DNA of 64,000 nucleotides from Rhodoblastus sp. 17X3 (GTDB lineage: Bacteria > Pseudomonadota > Alphaproteobacteria > Rhizobiales > Beijerinckiaceae): NCBI RefSeq assembly GCF_030056575.1, contig NZ_JASHHX010000017.1, forward strand, positions 24,917 to 88,916, given 5' to 3'. Made by a program: the position numbers and the translations under genes. Below, piece after piece: positions 37,223-46,847 of the stretch; within the stretch, counting starts at the first letter, position 1; every line of letters starts with the position of its first letter. The notes under the pieces were generated by a model. That model had not been told where the DNA came from, made no database searches, and worked only from the letters and a program-made list of their open reading frames with translations.

Positions 37223-37704
37223 CAGCGCGCCCCCTGTTTCAAACGATACATGGCGAGAGCCGCGCGCGCCGCGTCGCCGCCCTTGTCGAGGCGCGCGCGG
37301 TCGGCGCGCTCCACGGCCTGAGCCTCGTTTTCGGTGGTGAGAATGCCATTGCCGAGCGGTATTTTGCGCGCGACGGAAAAATCCATCAAGGCGCGGGCGC
37401 TTTCGCCGGCCACAATCTCAAAATGATAGGTTTCGCCGCGAATGACGCAGCCCAGCGCGACGACTCCATCATAGGGCGTCCCGGACTGTTCGGCGGCGTC
37501 GAGCAGGATCGCGGCGGCGGCGGGAATTTCCAGCGCGCCCGGAGCGCGCGCGACGGTCCAGCGGGCCTGCGCCCCGGCGAATGCCGCGGTCGCCCCTTCC
37601 AGCAGCATTTCGCCGATGGAATCGTAAAACCGCGCCTCGACGATGAGAAAATGCGCGCCTGCGACGGATGTCTGCAATTCTGGCGCTCGGCTTGGCTCCG
37701 CCAT
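37222..37704 (-). CDS. ribH: 6,7-dimethyl-8-ribityllumazine synthase
   Basis: 160 residues. It forms the lumazine precursor of riboflavin as an icosahedral or pentameric enzyme. The segments [69 protein letters not shown] and [18 protein letters not shown] contain the substrate-binding residues expected for the family. It lies upstream of nusB with a 1-bp overlap. Other riboflavin genes ribE and ribD are 1.2 kb upstream on the same strand. Confidence 0.96.
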   Translation of the reverse strand: MAEPSRAPELQTSVAGAHFLIVEARFYDSIGEMLLEGATAAFAGAQARWTVARAPGALEIPAAAAILLDAAEQSGTPYDGVVALGCVIRGETYHFEIVAGESARALMDFSVARKIPLGNGILTTENEAQAVERADRARLDKGGDAARAALAMYRLKQGAR

Positions 37705-37910
37705 GGGGCTTCCTGTGGTCTGACTGTCTTGCCGGAAAGGCGAGTTGAATAGGACGGGCGGCGCCCCCGCGCAACATATAATGCTCGCGCGCGAAAGCCG
37801 GCGCGCGGAAAAAGCCCCGACGCGCCAGCGTTCGATGCAAGATTTTCAGGAAAGAAAAAACGGGACCCGGCGCGTCGCCGCGCCGGACGCCCTGGCGGCC
37901 AAAAGGACGC

Positions 37911-38168
37911 TTACAGCCTGCTGCTGCCGGTCAGCGCGCGATAGATCACCTGCACAACGACCGCGCCGCCGACGGCGATCAGGAGACTGTAAAGGTTGAA
38001 GCCGCTGACGCCGCCCAGGCCCAGCAGGGTGGCGAGATAGCCGCCGACGATCGCGCCGAAAATGCCGAGCACGATGTTCATCAGCATGCCCTGCCCGGTC
38101 TTGTTGACCAGCTTGCTGCCGATATAGCCCGCGATGAGGCCGAAAATGATCCAGCTGAGGATACCCAT
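37911..38168 (-). CDS. GlsB/YeaQ/YmgE family stress response membrane protein
   Basis: 85 residues from ATG 38168, chosen because GGGAGA lies 7 nt upstream; ATG 38183 has no such site. It is a small protein with three membrane helices, starting GILSWIIFGLIAGYIGSKLVN and rich in Gly. The family pattern MNIVLGIFGAIVGGYLAT is clear. Members are transglycosylase-associated or stress-induced in other bacteria, with no proven biochemical role. It lies between ribH and YidB with no obvious operon partner. Confidence 0.88.
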   Translation of the reverse strand: MGILSWIIFGLIAGYIGSKLVNKTGQGMLMNIVLGIFGAIVGGYLATLLGLGGVSGFNLYSLLIAVGGAVVVQVIYRALTGSSRL

Positions 38169-38364
38169 GACCATGTCTCCCATTTCGGAGGTTCAATTCG
38201 GCGGCGGCGCGACGCCGTAGCGGCAAGCAAGAGCCATCAGCGCGCAGTTGAGCGCAAACTTGGCGCTTGTAAAAGAGAAATTCGTCACTTGCGCGAATGT
38301 TCCGGCGCAGCGAGACTGGCCCCGCCGTCAAACGGGACGGCGCGCCTCATACGAGGAGGGTATG

Positions 38365-38859
38365 ATGAGTTCTCTCGACGACGCCGTTAACGAAGCGGTC
38401 CCCGGCGGCAATTTCGCCAAGCCGTTGCTGATCGCGGTCGGCGCGCTGATCCTCGGCCGCATGTTCGGCGGAAGCAAGGAAGAGCCGCCCCCGCAAATTC
38501 CCCAGTCCGCGCCGCAGCCTGCGCCACAGCAGCAGGAGTCCGGCGGCGGCCTGCTCGGCCAGCTCGGCGGCCTGCTGGCCGGCGCGGCGGGCGGAGCCGC
38601 GGTCTCCGGCGGGCTCGGCTCTCTGTTGGAACAATTTCGCAATTCCGGCCTCGGCCAGCAGGCCGATTCCTGGGTCGGCACGGGACAGAACCATCCGATC
38701 ACGCCGGATCAGATCAATTCTGTAATCGGCCACGGCAAGCTCGCCGAAATCGCGCAGCAGGCCGGCCTTGACCCCGCCCAATTGTCCCAGCTGCTGGCTC
38801 AGGCGCTGCCCACCATCGTGGACAAGCTGACGCCCGGCGGCCAGTTGCCGAAGGCCTAA
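38365..38859 (+). CDS. YidB family protein (DUF937-like)
   Basis: 164 residues from ATG 38365, with AGGAGG 7 nt upstream; ATG 38362 is 4 nt from it. The protein has an N-terminal hydrophobic region (FAKPLLIAVGALILGRMFGG), a Pro/Gln linker, a Gly-rich stretch typical of YidB, and a C-terminal part NHPITPDQINSVIGHGKLAEIAQQAGLDPAQLSQLLAQALPTIVDKLTP that matches the family. Function is unknown. The gene ends 11 bp before a bidirectional terminator shared with ribE. Confidence 0.88.
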   Translation: MSSLDDAVNEAVPGGNFAKPLLIAVGALILGRMFGGSKEEPPPQIPQSAPQPAPQQQESGGGLLGQLGGLLAGAAGGAAVSGGLGSLLEQFRNSGLGQQADSWVGTGQNHPITPDQINSVIGHGKLAEIAQQAGLDPAQLSQLLAQALPTIVDKLTPGGQLPKA

Positions 38860-38870
38860 AATCCTGGAAA

Positions 38871-38894
38871 AGGCCCGGTTCGCCGGGCCTTTTT
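38871..38894. terminator. Bidirectional rho-independent terminator between yidB-like gene and ribE
   Basis: An 8-bp perfect stem, AGGCCCGG (38871-38878) with CCGGGCCT (38883-38890), has a TTCG tetraloop, a following TTTTGC and preceding A-run. It can end both the plus-strand YidB gene and the minus-strand rib operon. Confidence 0.92.
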
Positions 38895-38906
38895 GCTTCT
38901 TTCGCC

Positions 38907-39527
38907 TTATTCCGCCGCCGCCTCGACCAGCCGGGCGGCGTAGCGGGCCATCGTGTCCACTTCGAGATTGATCCGGTCGCCCGCCTTGCGCCCGCCCCAG
39001 ATGGTGACGTCCAGCGTGTGCGGGATGAGCAGGATGGTGAAGCGCGTCTTGTCCACCTTGTTGACCGTCAACGAGGTTCCGTCGAGCGCGACCGAGCCTT
39101 TTTCGGCGATGAATTTCGCCAGCTCCTTCGGCGCCTCGATCTCGAAATGCGCCATCTCGTCGAAATCCCGCCGCGAGACGAGCGTCGCCACGCCATCGAC
39201 ATGGCCCGAGACGAGATGGCCGCCCAGTTCGTCGCCGATCTTGAGCGCCCGCTCCAGATTGATCTTGTCGCCCGGCGTCCACGACCCCGCCGTGGTCACG
39301 GCGAGCGTTTCAGCGGCGGCGTCCACTTCGTGCCAACTGACGTAACCATCGCGCTCGCTGCGCGGACCGAAGCCGACCAAAGTCATGCATACGCCGTTAT
39401 GGGCCACCGAGGCGCCGAGCGCGAGGCCATCATGCGGATAATGCGAGGCGATTTTCAGCCGCCTGAGGTCGCCGCGCGGCTCCACGGACAAAAGCGTTCC
39501 GACATCGGTGATCAGGCCGGTGAACAT
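38907..39527 (-). CDS. ribE: Riboflavin synthase alpha chain
   Basis: 206 residues. It dismutates two lumazines to riboflavin. Two tandem lumazine-binding domains are visible: the first starts MFTGLITDVGTLLSVEP and contains SVAHNGVCMTLV, the second contains GGHLVSGHVDGVATLV and SVALDGTSLTVNKV. The ATG directly follows the ribD stop (TGA-ATG), so the two are translationally coupled. It is the last gene of the nrdR-ribD-ribE operon. Confidence 0.96.
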   Translation of the reverse strand: MFTGLITDVGTLLSVEPRGDLRRLKIASHYPHDGLALGASVAHNGVCMTLVGFGPRSERDGYVSWHEVDAAAETLAVTTAGSWTPGDKINLERALKIGDELGGHLVSGHVDGVATLVSRRDFDEMAHFEIEAPKELAKFIAEKGSVALDGTSLTVNKVDKTRFTILLIPHTLDVTIWGGRKAGDRINLEVDTMARYAARLVEAAAE

Positions 39528-40631
39528 TCATTTTCTCTCGTAATGGATGAAACTGTCGGCGCCCAGCAAGCCCTGTTCCACAATGCGATAGGCGTGCGGA
39601 TCGGCGAGCTTTTCGCGCGCCTCGACGGAGAGCGCCTCGACGCCCTTGCGTCCCAGCGGCTTCGGGCTGGTGAACAGCACCATTTCGTCGGCGAGGCCTT
39701 GGGCGATCAACGCCGCCCCGACGCGCGGCCCGCCTTCGGAAAAGACCCGCGAGATCCCGCGCGCGGCCAGCAATTGCAAAGCTGCCCGCAGGTCGAGCCG
39801 GGCGTCGTCCAGCGCGCAGGCCTCGACCTCGACGCCCTGCTCCTGCAAGGCCGCGCGCCGCGCCGGGTCCGCCCCCGCCCCGCACAGGACGAGCGTCGGG
39901 AAATCGCGCGCGCCGACGACGAGACGCGAGCGCAGCGGCAGGTCGAGCCGGGCGTCGACCACGACCCGCAGGGGTTTCCGGTCGCAGCCGGGAAGGCGCA
40001 CGGTCATCAGCGGATCGTCGTCGAGCGCCGTGCCGATTCCGACCATGATCGCCTCATGCATCGCCCGCATCACATGGGTGCGCGAATTGGCGGCTGGCCC
40101 CGTGATTGCCAGCCGGCGGTCATGCGCTCCGCCCGCCGCCTGCCCGTCGGCGGTCTGGGCGATCTTCAGCGTCACCATCGGCCGGCCTTCGGCCACGCGC
40201 AGGATGTGGCCGCGATGGGCGCTCCGGCACAGGTCCGGCAGGATGTCAGCCTCGACCACGATCCCCGCCCGACGCAACAGACCGTAACCCTCGCCCGCGA
40301 CACGGTCGTCGGGGTCGGTCAGGCCGCCGACGACGCGGGCGATTCCCGCCGTGACGACGGCTTCCGCGCAGGGCGGCGTCCTGCCATGATGGGCGCACGG
40401 CTCCAGCGTCACATAAAGCGTCGCGCCCCGCGCAAGGTCGCCGGCCTGCGCCAGCGCCTGGGTTTCGGCATGGGGGCGCCCGCCGATCGCGGTCCAGCCG
40501 CGCCCGACCACCACATCATCCCTGACGACGAGCGCGCCGACCGCCGGATTGGGCGCCGCCGCGCCGAGATTGCGCCGGCCCAACGCCAGAGCCGCACGGA
40601 AAAATCGCTCGTCCTGGCCCGTGAGAGCCAT
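39528..40631 (-). CDS. ribD: Bifunctional diaminohydroxyphosphoribosylaminopyrimidine deaminase/reductase
   Basis: 367 residues from ATG 40631; the frame extends upstream but overlaps nrdR. It catalyses the second and third steps of riboflavin synthesis. The N-terminal deaminase carries the zinc site HAETQALAQAG and PCAHHGRTPPCAEAV. The C-terminal reductase shows VTLKIAQTADGQAAG, GIGTALDDDPLMTVR and FSEGGPRVGAALI. One base separates it from nrdR and none from ribE, indicating a single operon. Confidence 0.96.
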   Translation of the reverse strand: MALTGQDERFFRAALALGRRNLGAAAPNPAVGALVVRDDVVVGRGWTAIGGRPHAETQALAQAGDLARGATLYVTLEPCAHHGRTPPCAEAVVTAGIARVVGGLTDPDDRVAGEGYGLLRRAGIVVEADILPDLCRSAHRGHILRVAEGRPMVTLKIAQTADGQAAGGAHDRRLAITGPAANSRTHVMRAMHEAIMVGIGTALDDDPLMTVRLPGCDRKPLRVVVDARLDLPLRSRLVVGARDFPTLVLCGAGADPARRAALQEQGVEVEACALDDARLDLRAALQLLAARGISRVFSEGGPRVGAALIAQGLADEMVLFTSPKPLGRKGVEALSVEAREKLADPHAYRIVEQGLLGADSFIHYERK

Positions 40632-40632
40632 A

Positions 40633-41118
40633 TCAGGCGTCCTCTTCCTTGCGGCGCGCCGCTGCGCCGTCTTCGGAAAATTCGTCGAGCAGCGGGCCGA
40701 AATCGCGGGCCTCGCGGAAATTGCGATAGACCGAGGCGAAACGCACATAGGCGACTTCATCGAGTGTTTTCAGCCCCTGCATCACCAGTTCGCCGATGGT
40801 CTCGGACGGGATTTCGGATTCGCCCTGGTTTTCGAGCTGGCGCACCAGCCCGTTGAGCATGCGGTCCACGCGCTCCGGATCGACCGGGCGCTTGCGCAGC
40901 GCGATCTGGACCGAGCGCACCAGCTTGTCGCGGTCGAAAGGCGCGCGGCGGCCGGATTTCTTGACCACGGTCAGTTCGCGCAATTGCACGCGCTCGAAGG
41001 TCGTGAAACGCCCGCCGCAATCCGGGCAGACGCGGCGGCGGCGGATCGAGGCCGAATCGTCGGTCGGCCGCGAATCCTTCACCTGGGTGTCGAGACTGCC
41101 GCAATAGGGACAGCGCAT
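40633..41118 (-). CDS. nrdR: Transcriptional repressor NrdR
   Basis: 161 residues from ATG 41118. It represses ribonucleotide reductase genes by sensing ATP and dATP. The zinc ribbon [15 protein letters not shown] and [20 protein letters not shown] is followed by an ATP-cone ([29 protein letters not shown]). The usual upstream neighbour glyA is absent here; a Mg2+ ATPase diverges instead. It leads the ribD-ribE operon with a 1-bp gap. Confidence 0.97.
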   Translation of the reverse strand: MRCPYCGSLDTQVKDSRPTDDSASIRRRRVCPDCGGRFTTFERVQLRELTVVKKSGRRAPFDRDKLVRSVQIALRKRPVDPERVDRMLNGLVRQLENQGESEIPSETIGELVMQGLKTLDEVAYVRFASVYRNFREARDFGPLLDEFSEDGAAARRKEEDA

Positions 41119-41374
41119 GGAATTGGTCCCCTTCTGGCGCATAAGGACGGCGCCGGGCCGCGAATCGATTCCGCGGAGCGCATGAAGGCGGCATTTTGCC
41201 GATTCGCGGAAGCCGGAACAAGCGCGCGCGTGAACCGGCGCGAGGTCGGCGCTGTCCGATCGATCGACCTGTCCTCGGAAATATTGCCTGAAACGGCGCG
41301 GATTCGGATCAAGGCGATCATTTCGTTGCATGATTATGCCAAGATCATGCCGAAGCGGCCTTGCGGAGCATGCG

Positions 41375-44029
41375 ATGAATGATTTGCGCGGCGCGGCGAG
41401 TCCGCACCAATCGCCCCGGCCTCCCCACGTCAAGGCCGACGCGGCCTTGCTCGAATTCAGCAGCCTCGCCGCCGACGTGGTTTGCGCCCGGCTTTCGTCG
41501 TCGGCCGAGGGCCTCACCGCTGACGAGGTGGCGGTTCGTCTCAAGAAATTCGGCCCCAATCGCGTCACACGCGAGCGCAAGCTCACGATTTTCGAGGAAA
41601 TCTGGCAGCGGGCGCGCAATCCGCTGAACGCCCTGCTTGGGACGCTGGCGGTCGTGTCCTATTTTCTCGGCGACGTGCGGGCGGCGGTCGTCATCGGCTT
41701 CATGGTCGTCCTCGCGATCTTCACCGCCTTCATCCAGGAACATCGCTCCAACGAGGCCGCCGCGCGGCTCAGGGCTATGGTCCACACCACCGCCAGCGCG
41801 CTCCGCAAGGCCAGCGCGCCGCAACAGCCTCCTCCCGAAGACCCTTTCGCTGAGATCCCGATGGAGCAGCTCGTTCCCGGCGATATCGTGCGGCTCTCGG
41901 CGGGCGACATGATTCCCGCCGATCTGCGTCTCCTGACCGCGAAGGATCTCTTCATCAACCAATCCGCCCTGACTGGCGAAGCCATGCCGGTCGAACGATT
42001 CGCCGGCGCCGGCGCCGGCGGCGACCCCTTCGACCTGCCGAACATCTGCTTCATGGGCGCCAATGTCGTGTCCGGCTATGCGACAGGGCTGGTCCTGCGC
42101 ACGGGCGGCGCGACCTTTTTCGGAGCCTTGGCCGACGAGATCGCCGGACGGCGGGCGCCGACGGCCTTCGACCTTGGCATCGATAAATTCACCTGGCTGA
42201 TGGTGCGCTTCATCGCCGTCATGGCTCCCGCCGTCTTCCTGATCAACGGCCTGACCAAGCATGACTGGCTCGAAGCGCTGTTGTTCGCCGTCGCGGTCGC
42301 CGTCGGCCTGACGCCGGAAATGCTGCCGATGATCGTGACGGTCAATCTGGCCAAGGGCGCAATGGCGATGGCGCGCGAGAAGGTGATCGTCAAGCGCCTC
42401 CACGCCATTCAGAATTTCGGCGCGATGGACGTTCTGTGCACCGACAAGACCGGCACGCTGACGCAGGACCGCATCATCCTCAAGCGCCACCTCGACATTC
42501 ACGGCAACGATTCCGAGAAGGTGCTGCAATACGCCTATCTGAACAGCCATTTTCAGTCTGGCCTGCGCAACCTGCTCGACCGCGCCGTACTCGACCATGT
42601 CGACATGCGCGAGAAGCTCGGCATCGACGGCGGCTGCAAGAAACTCGATGAAATTCCCTTCGATTTCACCCGGCGGCGGCTTTCGGTCGTGGTCGAGCGT
42701 CAGGGAGCCGACAAGGACGCCGGCAAGCACATTCTGATCTGCAAGGGCGCAGTGGAAGAAATTTTCGCCGTGTCAAATCGCTATGAAGTGGACGGCGAGA
42801 CGGGCCCGCTCGACCCGAGCCATTTGGAGACGGCGCAGAAGGAAACGATCGAGCTCAACGCCGACGGCTTCCGCGTCGTCGCTGTCGCCTACAAGGAAAT
42901 GGCTCCGTCCAGGACGACCTATTCCATCGCCGACGAATCCGGCCTGACCCTGCTCGGCTATATCGCCTTCCTGGATCCACCAAAGGAATCGGCGCGCGAG
43001 GCCATCGCCGCCCTGGCCGATCGCGGCGTGAAGGTGAAAGTGCTCACCGGCGACAATGAGATCATCACCCGCAAGATCTGCCGGGAGGTCGGACTCGATC
43101 CCGGCGAAATTCTCTCCGGCGCGGCCATCGACAGGCTGAGCGACCCGGACCTCGCCGAGGTCGCGGGCCACACATGCGTCTTCGTCAAGCTGACGCCCGC
43201 CCAGAAGGAGCGCGTCATCCAGGCGCATCACGCCCGGGGCCATGTTGTCGGCTTTCTGGGCGACGGCATCAACGACAGCCCGGCGCTGAAGGCCGCCGAT
43301 GTCGGCATTTCGGTGGATACCGCGGTGGACATCGCCAAGGAATCCGCCGACATTATCCTGCTCGAAAAGAATCTTCTCGTTCTGCAGAAGGGCGTGATCG
43401 AAGGGCGGAAGATTTTCGCCAATATCGTCAAATATATCAAAATGGGCGCCAGCTCGAATTTCGGCAATATGTTCAGCGTGCTGGGCGCGAGCATCTTCCT
43501 GCCCTTCCTGCCGATGGCGCCAATCCAGGTACTCACCAACAACCTGCTCTATGATTTCTCCCAGACCACCATCCCGACCGACAATGTCGATGAGGAATAT
43601 CTGGTCGCGCCGCGCCGCTGGGAGATCGGCAATATCGTCAAGTTCATGCTGTTCATCGGGCCGATCAGCTCGATCTTCGACTATGTCACCTATGGCATGA
43701 TGCTGTTCGTCTTCGGCGCCTGGACCAATCCGGCCCTGTTCCAGACCGGCTGGTTCGTCGAGTCCCTGCTCACCCAGACCCTCATCATCCACATCATCCG
43801 CACCAGCAAGATTCCCTTCATCGAGAGCCACGCCAGCCCGGCCCTGCTGGCCACTTCCCTGATCATTTGCGTGGTGGGAATTTGGCTACCCTATAGCTGG
43901 CTCGGCGCCCTGCTCGGCTTCACGCCTTTGCCCGGCCTCTACTGGCCGCTGGTCGCGCTCATCCTGCTTTGCTATGCGGTCCTGACCCATCTGGTGAAGG
44001 CCTGGTTCGTCCGAAAATGGGGCATTTGA
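41375..44029 (+). CDS. mgtA: P-type ATPase, magnesium-translocating (MgtA/MgtB-like, P3B)
   Basis: About 884 residues from ATG 41375. An ATP-driven Mg2+ importer of the P3B group. Visible elements: N-terminal cation ATPase helix region ([23 protein letters not shown]), actuator [25 protein letters not shown] and [13 protein letters not shown], phosphorylation site [21 protein letters not shown] in the nucleotide domain and [40 protein letters not shown] in the HAD part, then C-terminal helices. No Mg-sensing leader is apparent. ATG 41330 is an alternative start. It diverges from nrdR. Confidence 0.92.
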   Translation: MNDLRGAASPHQSPRPPHVKADAALLEFSSLAADVVCARLSSSAEGLTADEVAVRLKKFGPNRVTRERKLTIFEEIWQRARNPLNALLGTLAVVSYFLGDVRAAVVIGFMVVLAIFTAFIQEHRSNEAAARLRAMVHTTASALRKASAPQQPPPEDPFAEIPMEQLVPGDIVRLSAGDMIPADLRLLTAKDLFINQSALTGEAMPVERFAGAGAGGDPFDLPNICFMGANVVSGYATGLVLRTGGATFFGALADEIAGRRAPTAFDLGIDKFTWLMVRFIAVMAPAVFLINGLTKHDWLEALLFAVAVAVGLTPEMLPMIVTVNLAKGAMAMAREKVIVKRLHAIQNFGAMDVLCTDKTGTLTQDRIILKRHLDIHGNDSEKVLQYAYLNSHFQSGLRNLLDRAVLDHVDMREKLGIDGGCKKLDEIPFDFTRRRLSVVVERQGADKDAGKHILICKGAVEEIFAVSNRYEVDGETGPLDPSHLETAQKETIELNADGFRVVAVAYKEMAPSRTTYSIADESGLTLLGYIAFLDPPKESAREAIAALADRGVKVKVLTGDNEIITRKICREVGLDPGEILSGAAIDRLSDPDLAEVAGHTCVFVKLTPAQKERVIQAHHARGHVVGFLGDGINDSPALKAADVGISVDTAVDIAKESADIILLEKNLLVLQKGVIEGRKIFANIVKYIKMGASSNFGNMFSVLGASIFLPFLPMAPIQVLTNNLLYDFSQTTIPTDNVDEEYLVAPRRWEIGNIVKFMLFIGPISSIFDYVTYGMMLFVFGAWTNPALFQTGWFVESLLTQTLIIHIIRTSKIPFIESHASPALLATSLIICVVGIWLPYSWLGALLGFTPLPGLYWPLVALILLCYAVLTHLVKAWFVRKWGI

Positions 44030-44121
44030 GCCGCGCCAATTGCGTTCAGACCCGCGTCATCATGAAAAAGCCTGTTTTTTCTCGCCTTACATGCCCCCAA
44101 GTCTGCGGCGATGAGGGGATC

Positions 44122-44940
44122 ATGAACCGGCCAATGAAACGCATTCTCGGCTTCCTTTCCACCACCGCCCTCAGCCTGACGGTTGGGTTGGCCTATCCGA
44201 CCGCGGCGAGCGCCGCCGGATTCGGCGGCTTTGGCGGGCGAGGCTTCCATGGCGGCGGCTTTGGGGGAAGGGGCTTCCATGGCGGCGGGTTCGGCGGTTT
44301 CGGCGGCGCGCATGGAGGCTTCGGCGGCAGGGGATTCGGCGGATACCGGGGCGGCTTCGCTGGCAGAAGCGTCGGCGCGCGGGCCTATGGCGGCGTGGCG
44401 CGCGGCAATCTCTCCGGGTTTCAGAGCCGCGCAGGCATAGCGGGCGCCGCGGTCCGCAATGGCAATTTCACGAATGGACTGGTCGGCGCTCCCGGCTTTT
44501 ACAATTCCGGCTGGCGCGGTGGGTACCCCGGTTGGGGCGGCTATTCCGGCTGGGGTTGGGGATATGGAGCTGGCGCTGGTCTTGCCTTGGGCCTGGGACT
44601 GGCCGGAGGCGCTCTCTGGTATTCGGCTTTGGCCTCCGGCTATCCGCTCGATCCCTATTATGGCTTTGGATATCCATTTTACGCTTATGGCTATCCATAT
44701 TACAACTATGGCTATCCATTCTACGCTTACTATGGTTATCCAGTCTATAGTTATTGGTATACGTTTCCCGTTTATAGATATACTTATCATTGGGAGCCCG
44801 ACTATGCCTACGGCTACCGTTATCCCGCTCGCAGAGCTGCGCCTCGAACCTACGCATGCGCAATCTGTATTTGCCCGACCGTTTCCGCGCCGACATACAC
44901 CTCCGCCAGCTACGCCAATCCAGCGGTCGCGCTTTGGTGA
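44122..44940 (+). CDS. Secreted Gly-rich and Tyr-rich protein of unknown function
   Basis: 272 residues from ATG 44122 (GAGGGG upstream). A signal peptide (residues 1-33, ASA-AG) is followed by about 75 residues made of GGFGGRGFHGG-like units, then a hydrophobic segment with Ala/Gly/Leu (ALGLGLAGGALWYSALASG), then a run of YGYPYY/YAYGYP-type units. The final 35 residues become Arg/Cys/Thr-containing, and the composition changes abruptly near 44810, so a frameshift near the 3' end is possible. A surface or envelope role is a guess. A similar secreted Gly/Tyr-rich protein occurs at 56392. Confidence 0.7.
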   Translation: MNRPMKRILGFLSTTALSLTVGLAYPTAASAAGFGGFGGRGFHGGGFGGRGFHGGGFGGFGGAHGGFGGRGFGGYRGGFAGRSVGARAYGGVARGNLSGFQSRAGIAGAAVRNGNFTNGLVGAPGFYNSGWRGGYPGWGGYSGWGWGYGAGAGLALGLGLAGGALWYSALASGYPLDPYYGFGYPFYAYGYPYYNYGYPFYAYYGYPVYSYWYTFPVYRYTYHWEPDYAYGYRYPARRAAPRTYACAICICPTVSAPTYTSASYANPAVALW

Positions 44941-45038
44941 GGCCGCTACGTCGATTTTTTCGCTCCGGACAGAAAATTCTCTGGCGCCCCAAGTTAGTTG
45001 AGGCTGATTAGGCGACCGTAAAATCAAGAGGAAAAAGG

Positions 45039-45497
45039 ATGAAGCTTCACAGAGCAGGCATCGCGCTCCTGGCCATTCTGTCGGTTGGCGGCTTAGCCAT
45101 GGCGCAGGATGCCGGCTTGCCTCGGCAGGCCAATCCGGCGGCGGCAAACCAGGCAATGGCTTGCGCGGCTGATCAGCACGTCGAAGGCCAACTTGCCTTC
45201 ATCAAAGCGGAACTGAACATAACAGAAGAACAAGCGCCAGTATGGAATGTTTTTGCGGACACATTCCGCACCGACAAACAGAAAAAGACTGCCTCCTGTT
45301 TCGCCATGCAAGAACAAGCCCGCACAATGGCGTCGGCGAACCTTCTCGATTCAATGAAGCTGATGGAGGCGCGTTTGAACGAGCAACTCGACTCCATCCG
45401 CTCGATGGAGGCTGCGATTCGCCCGCTCTATGGGATGTTGTCGAAGGATCAGAAGAAAAAAGCTGACGAAATTCTCAAGGGTGGGCCCGGCATGTAG
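45039..45497 (+). CDS. Spy/CpxP-like LTXXQ motif periplasmic protein
   Basis: 152 residues with a signal peptide (residues 1-22, AMA-QD). Mature sequence is helical and has two LTxxQ-like motifs: LNITEEQAPVWNVF and MLSKDQKKKADEIL, the hallmark of Spy/CpxP chaperones that bind unfolded periplasmic proteins. Two Cys are present (ACAAD and SCFAM). It follows the Gly/Tyr-rich protein by 98 bp, and the two may be coexpressed. The AT content is higher here than in neighbours, especially 45190-45330. Confidence 0.8.
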   Translation: MKLHRAGIALLAILSVGGLAMAQDAGLPRQANPAAANQAMACAADQHVEGQLAFIKAELNITEEQAPVWNVFADTFRTDKQKKTASCFAMQEQARTMASANLLDSMKLMEARLNEQLDSIRSMEAAIRPLYGMLSKDQKKKADEILKGGPGM

Positions 45498-45511
45498 ACG
45501 CCGCGACTTTC

Positions 45512-45760
45512 CTATTTCGCCGGGCGCTTGCAGACCGTCTCGACCGGCTGGCAGGCGATGCCGGGCGTCGAGCAGTTCACGACATCGACGCCGCGCGCGC
45601 AGATGACGCAGCCGTCGGTCCATTCCTGACATTCGGGATGGCTTACGCCAAAGGCGAGCACCGCCTCGGAGGGCGCGGGCTTTTCTTCCGGCTTCGCGTC
45701 CTCAGCCCCGGCAGGGAAGGCCAGAGCGAACAGAATCGCGACAGCGGCAACCAAACGCAT
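45512..45760 (-). CDS. Small Cys-rich secreted protein
   Basis: 82 residues from ATG 45760, supported by GGAGG 5 nt upstream. A signal peptide (residues 1-19, AFPAGA) is followed by a Pro/Glu linker and a compact Cys region with six Cys: ECQEWTDGCVICARGVDVVNC and GIACQPVETVC. Disulfides are likely in the periplasm. I recognise no family. It is convergent with the Spy-like gene (14 bp between stops) and diverges from prmA. Confidence 0.75.
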   Translation of the reverse strand: MRLVAAVAILFALAFPAGAEDAKPEEKPAPSEAVLAFGVSHPECQEWTDGCVICARGVDVVNCSTPGIACQPVETVCKRPAK

Positions 45761-45869
45761 GAACGCCTCCAACTTGAGCGGCCAGGTTAGCGAAGCGCGG
45801 GCCACGCGCAAGTCCATCGGCTCGTCAAGTCCATCGACTCGGATTGCGCCTCATGTTACCTCCCGCGCC

Positions 45870-46811
45870 ATGCTCGAAGGATTGCCACCCAACAACGCCG
45901 CTTTCGTCCTGCGTCTCAAATGTAGCGAGGACGAGGCCCGCACCGTCGCCGATCTGGTGGTCGAAACCTTCGACCCCGCCGAAACCGCCGCCGCCGCCTT
46001 CGAGGAGAAATCCTCGACGGCGAGCTGGGCCGCGACGCCCTGGATGGTGGAGGTCTATTTCGGCCATGCGCCGGACGAGGACAATGTCCGCGCCCTGATC
46101 GCTGTCGCCGTCGGCGAGGAGCTGGCGCAAAAAGTCGAGTTCGGCCGTGTCGAGCAGAAGGACTGGATCGCCTCGTCGCTCGAAGGCCTCTCCGCCGTTC
46201 GCGCCGGGCGCTTCCTTGTGCATGGCTCTCATGATCGCGCCAGCGTCAAGGCCAATGACATCGGGCTGGAGATCGAGGCGGCGCTCGCCTTTGGCACCGG
46301 CCATCACGGCACCACGCGCGGCTGTCTCCTGTTCATCGATGAAATTCTCAAGCGCCGGCGCCCGCGCCATGTGATCGACGTCGGCAGCGGCACCGGCGTG
46401 CTCGCCATGGCGGTAGCGCGGGCATTGCGCGAAAAAGTCGCGGCTGGCGACATCGACGCCCAGGCGGTCGCGGCGGCGGGCGCCAACGCGCGGCTCAACC
46501 ACGCCGGCGCATGGGTCCGGCCCGTCGTCGCCAAGGGTGTCGTCCATCCGGCGCTCGACCGGCCCGGCCGCTACGACCTGATCCTCGCCAATATTCTGGC
46601 CAGGCCCTTGCGCCATCTCGCGCCGTCGCTGGCGCGCATCGCCGCGCCCCATGCCGAGCTGGTGCTGTCCGGCCTGCTGGCGCGCGACGTTCCGGGCGTG
46701 CTGTCGGCCTATCGCGCGCAGGGCTTTTCGCTGTGGCGCCGTCGCGATATCGAGGGCTGGGCGACCCTGCTGCTGCGGCGCTCCGGCGCGTCGCCGCAAA
46801 GGCTCGGATAG
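45870..46811 (+). CDS. prmA: Ribosomal protein L11 methyltransferase
   Basis: 313 residues from ATG 45870; an earlier in-frame start at 45759 would run over the promoter of the Cys-rich gene. PrmA trimethylates ribosomal protein L11 with SAM. The SAM-binding motif HVIDVGSGTGVLAMAVA and the catalytic NILARPL segment (IDAQAVAAAGANARLN before it) are visible, preceded by AFGTGHHGTTRGCL. It is followed by aminopeptidase P 36 bp downstream. Confidence 0.94.
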   Translation: MLEGLPPNNAAFVLRLKCSEDEARTVADLVVETFDPAETAAAAFEEKSSTASWAATPWMVEVYFGHAPDEDNVRALIAVAVGEELAQKVEFGRVEQKDWIASSLEGLSAVRAGRFLVHGSHDRASVKANDIGLEIEAALAFGTGHHGTTRGCLLFIDEILKRRRPRHVIDVGSGTGVLAMAVARALREKVAAGDIDAQAVAAAGANARLNHAGAWVRPVVAKGVVHPALDRPGRYDLILANILARPLRHLAPSLARIAAPHAELVLSGLLARDVPGVLSAYRAQGFSLWRRRDIEGWATLLLRRSGASPQRLG

Positions 46812-46847
46812 GTTTCGCCCCGGCTGGAAATGGGTTAGCCTGAAACC

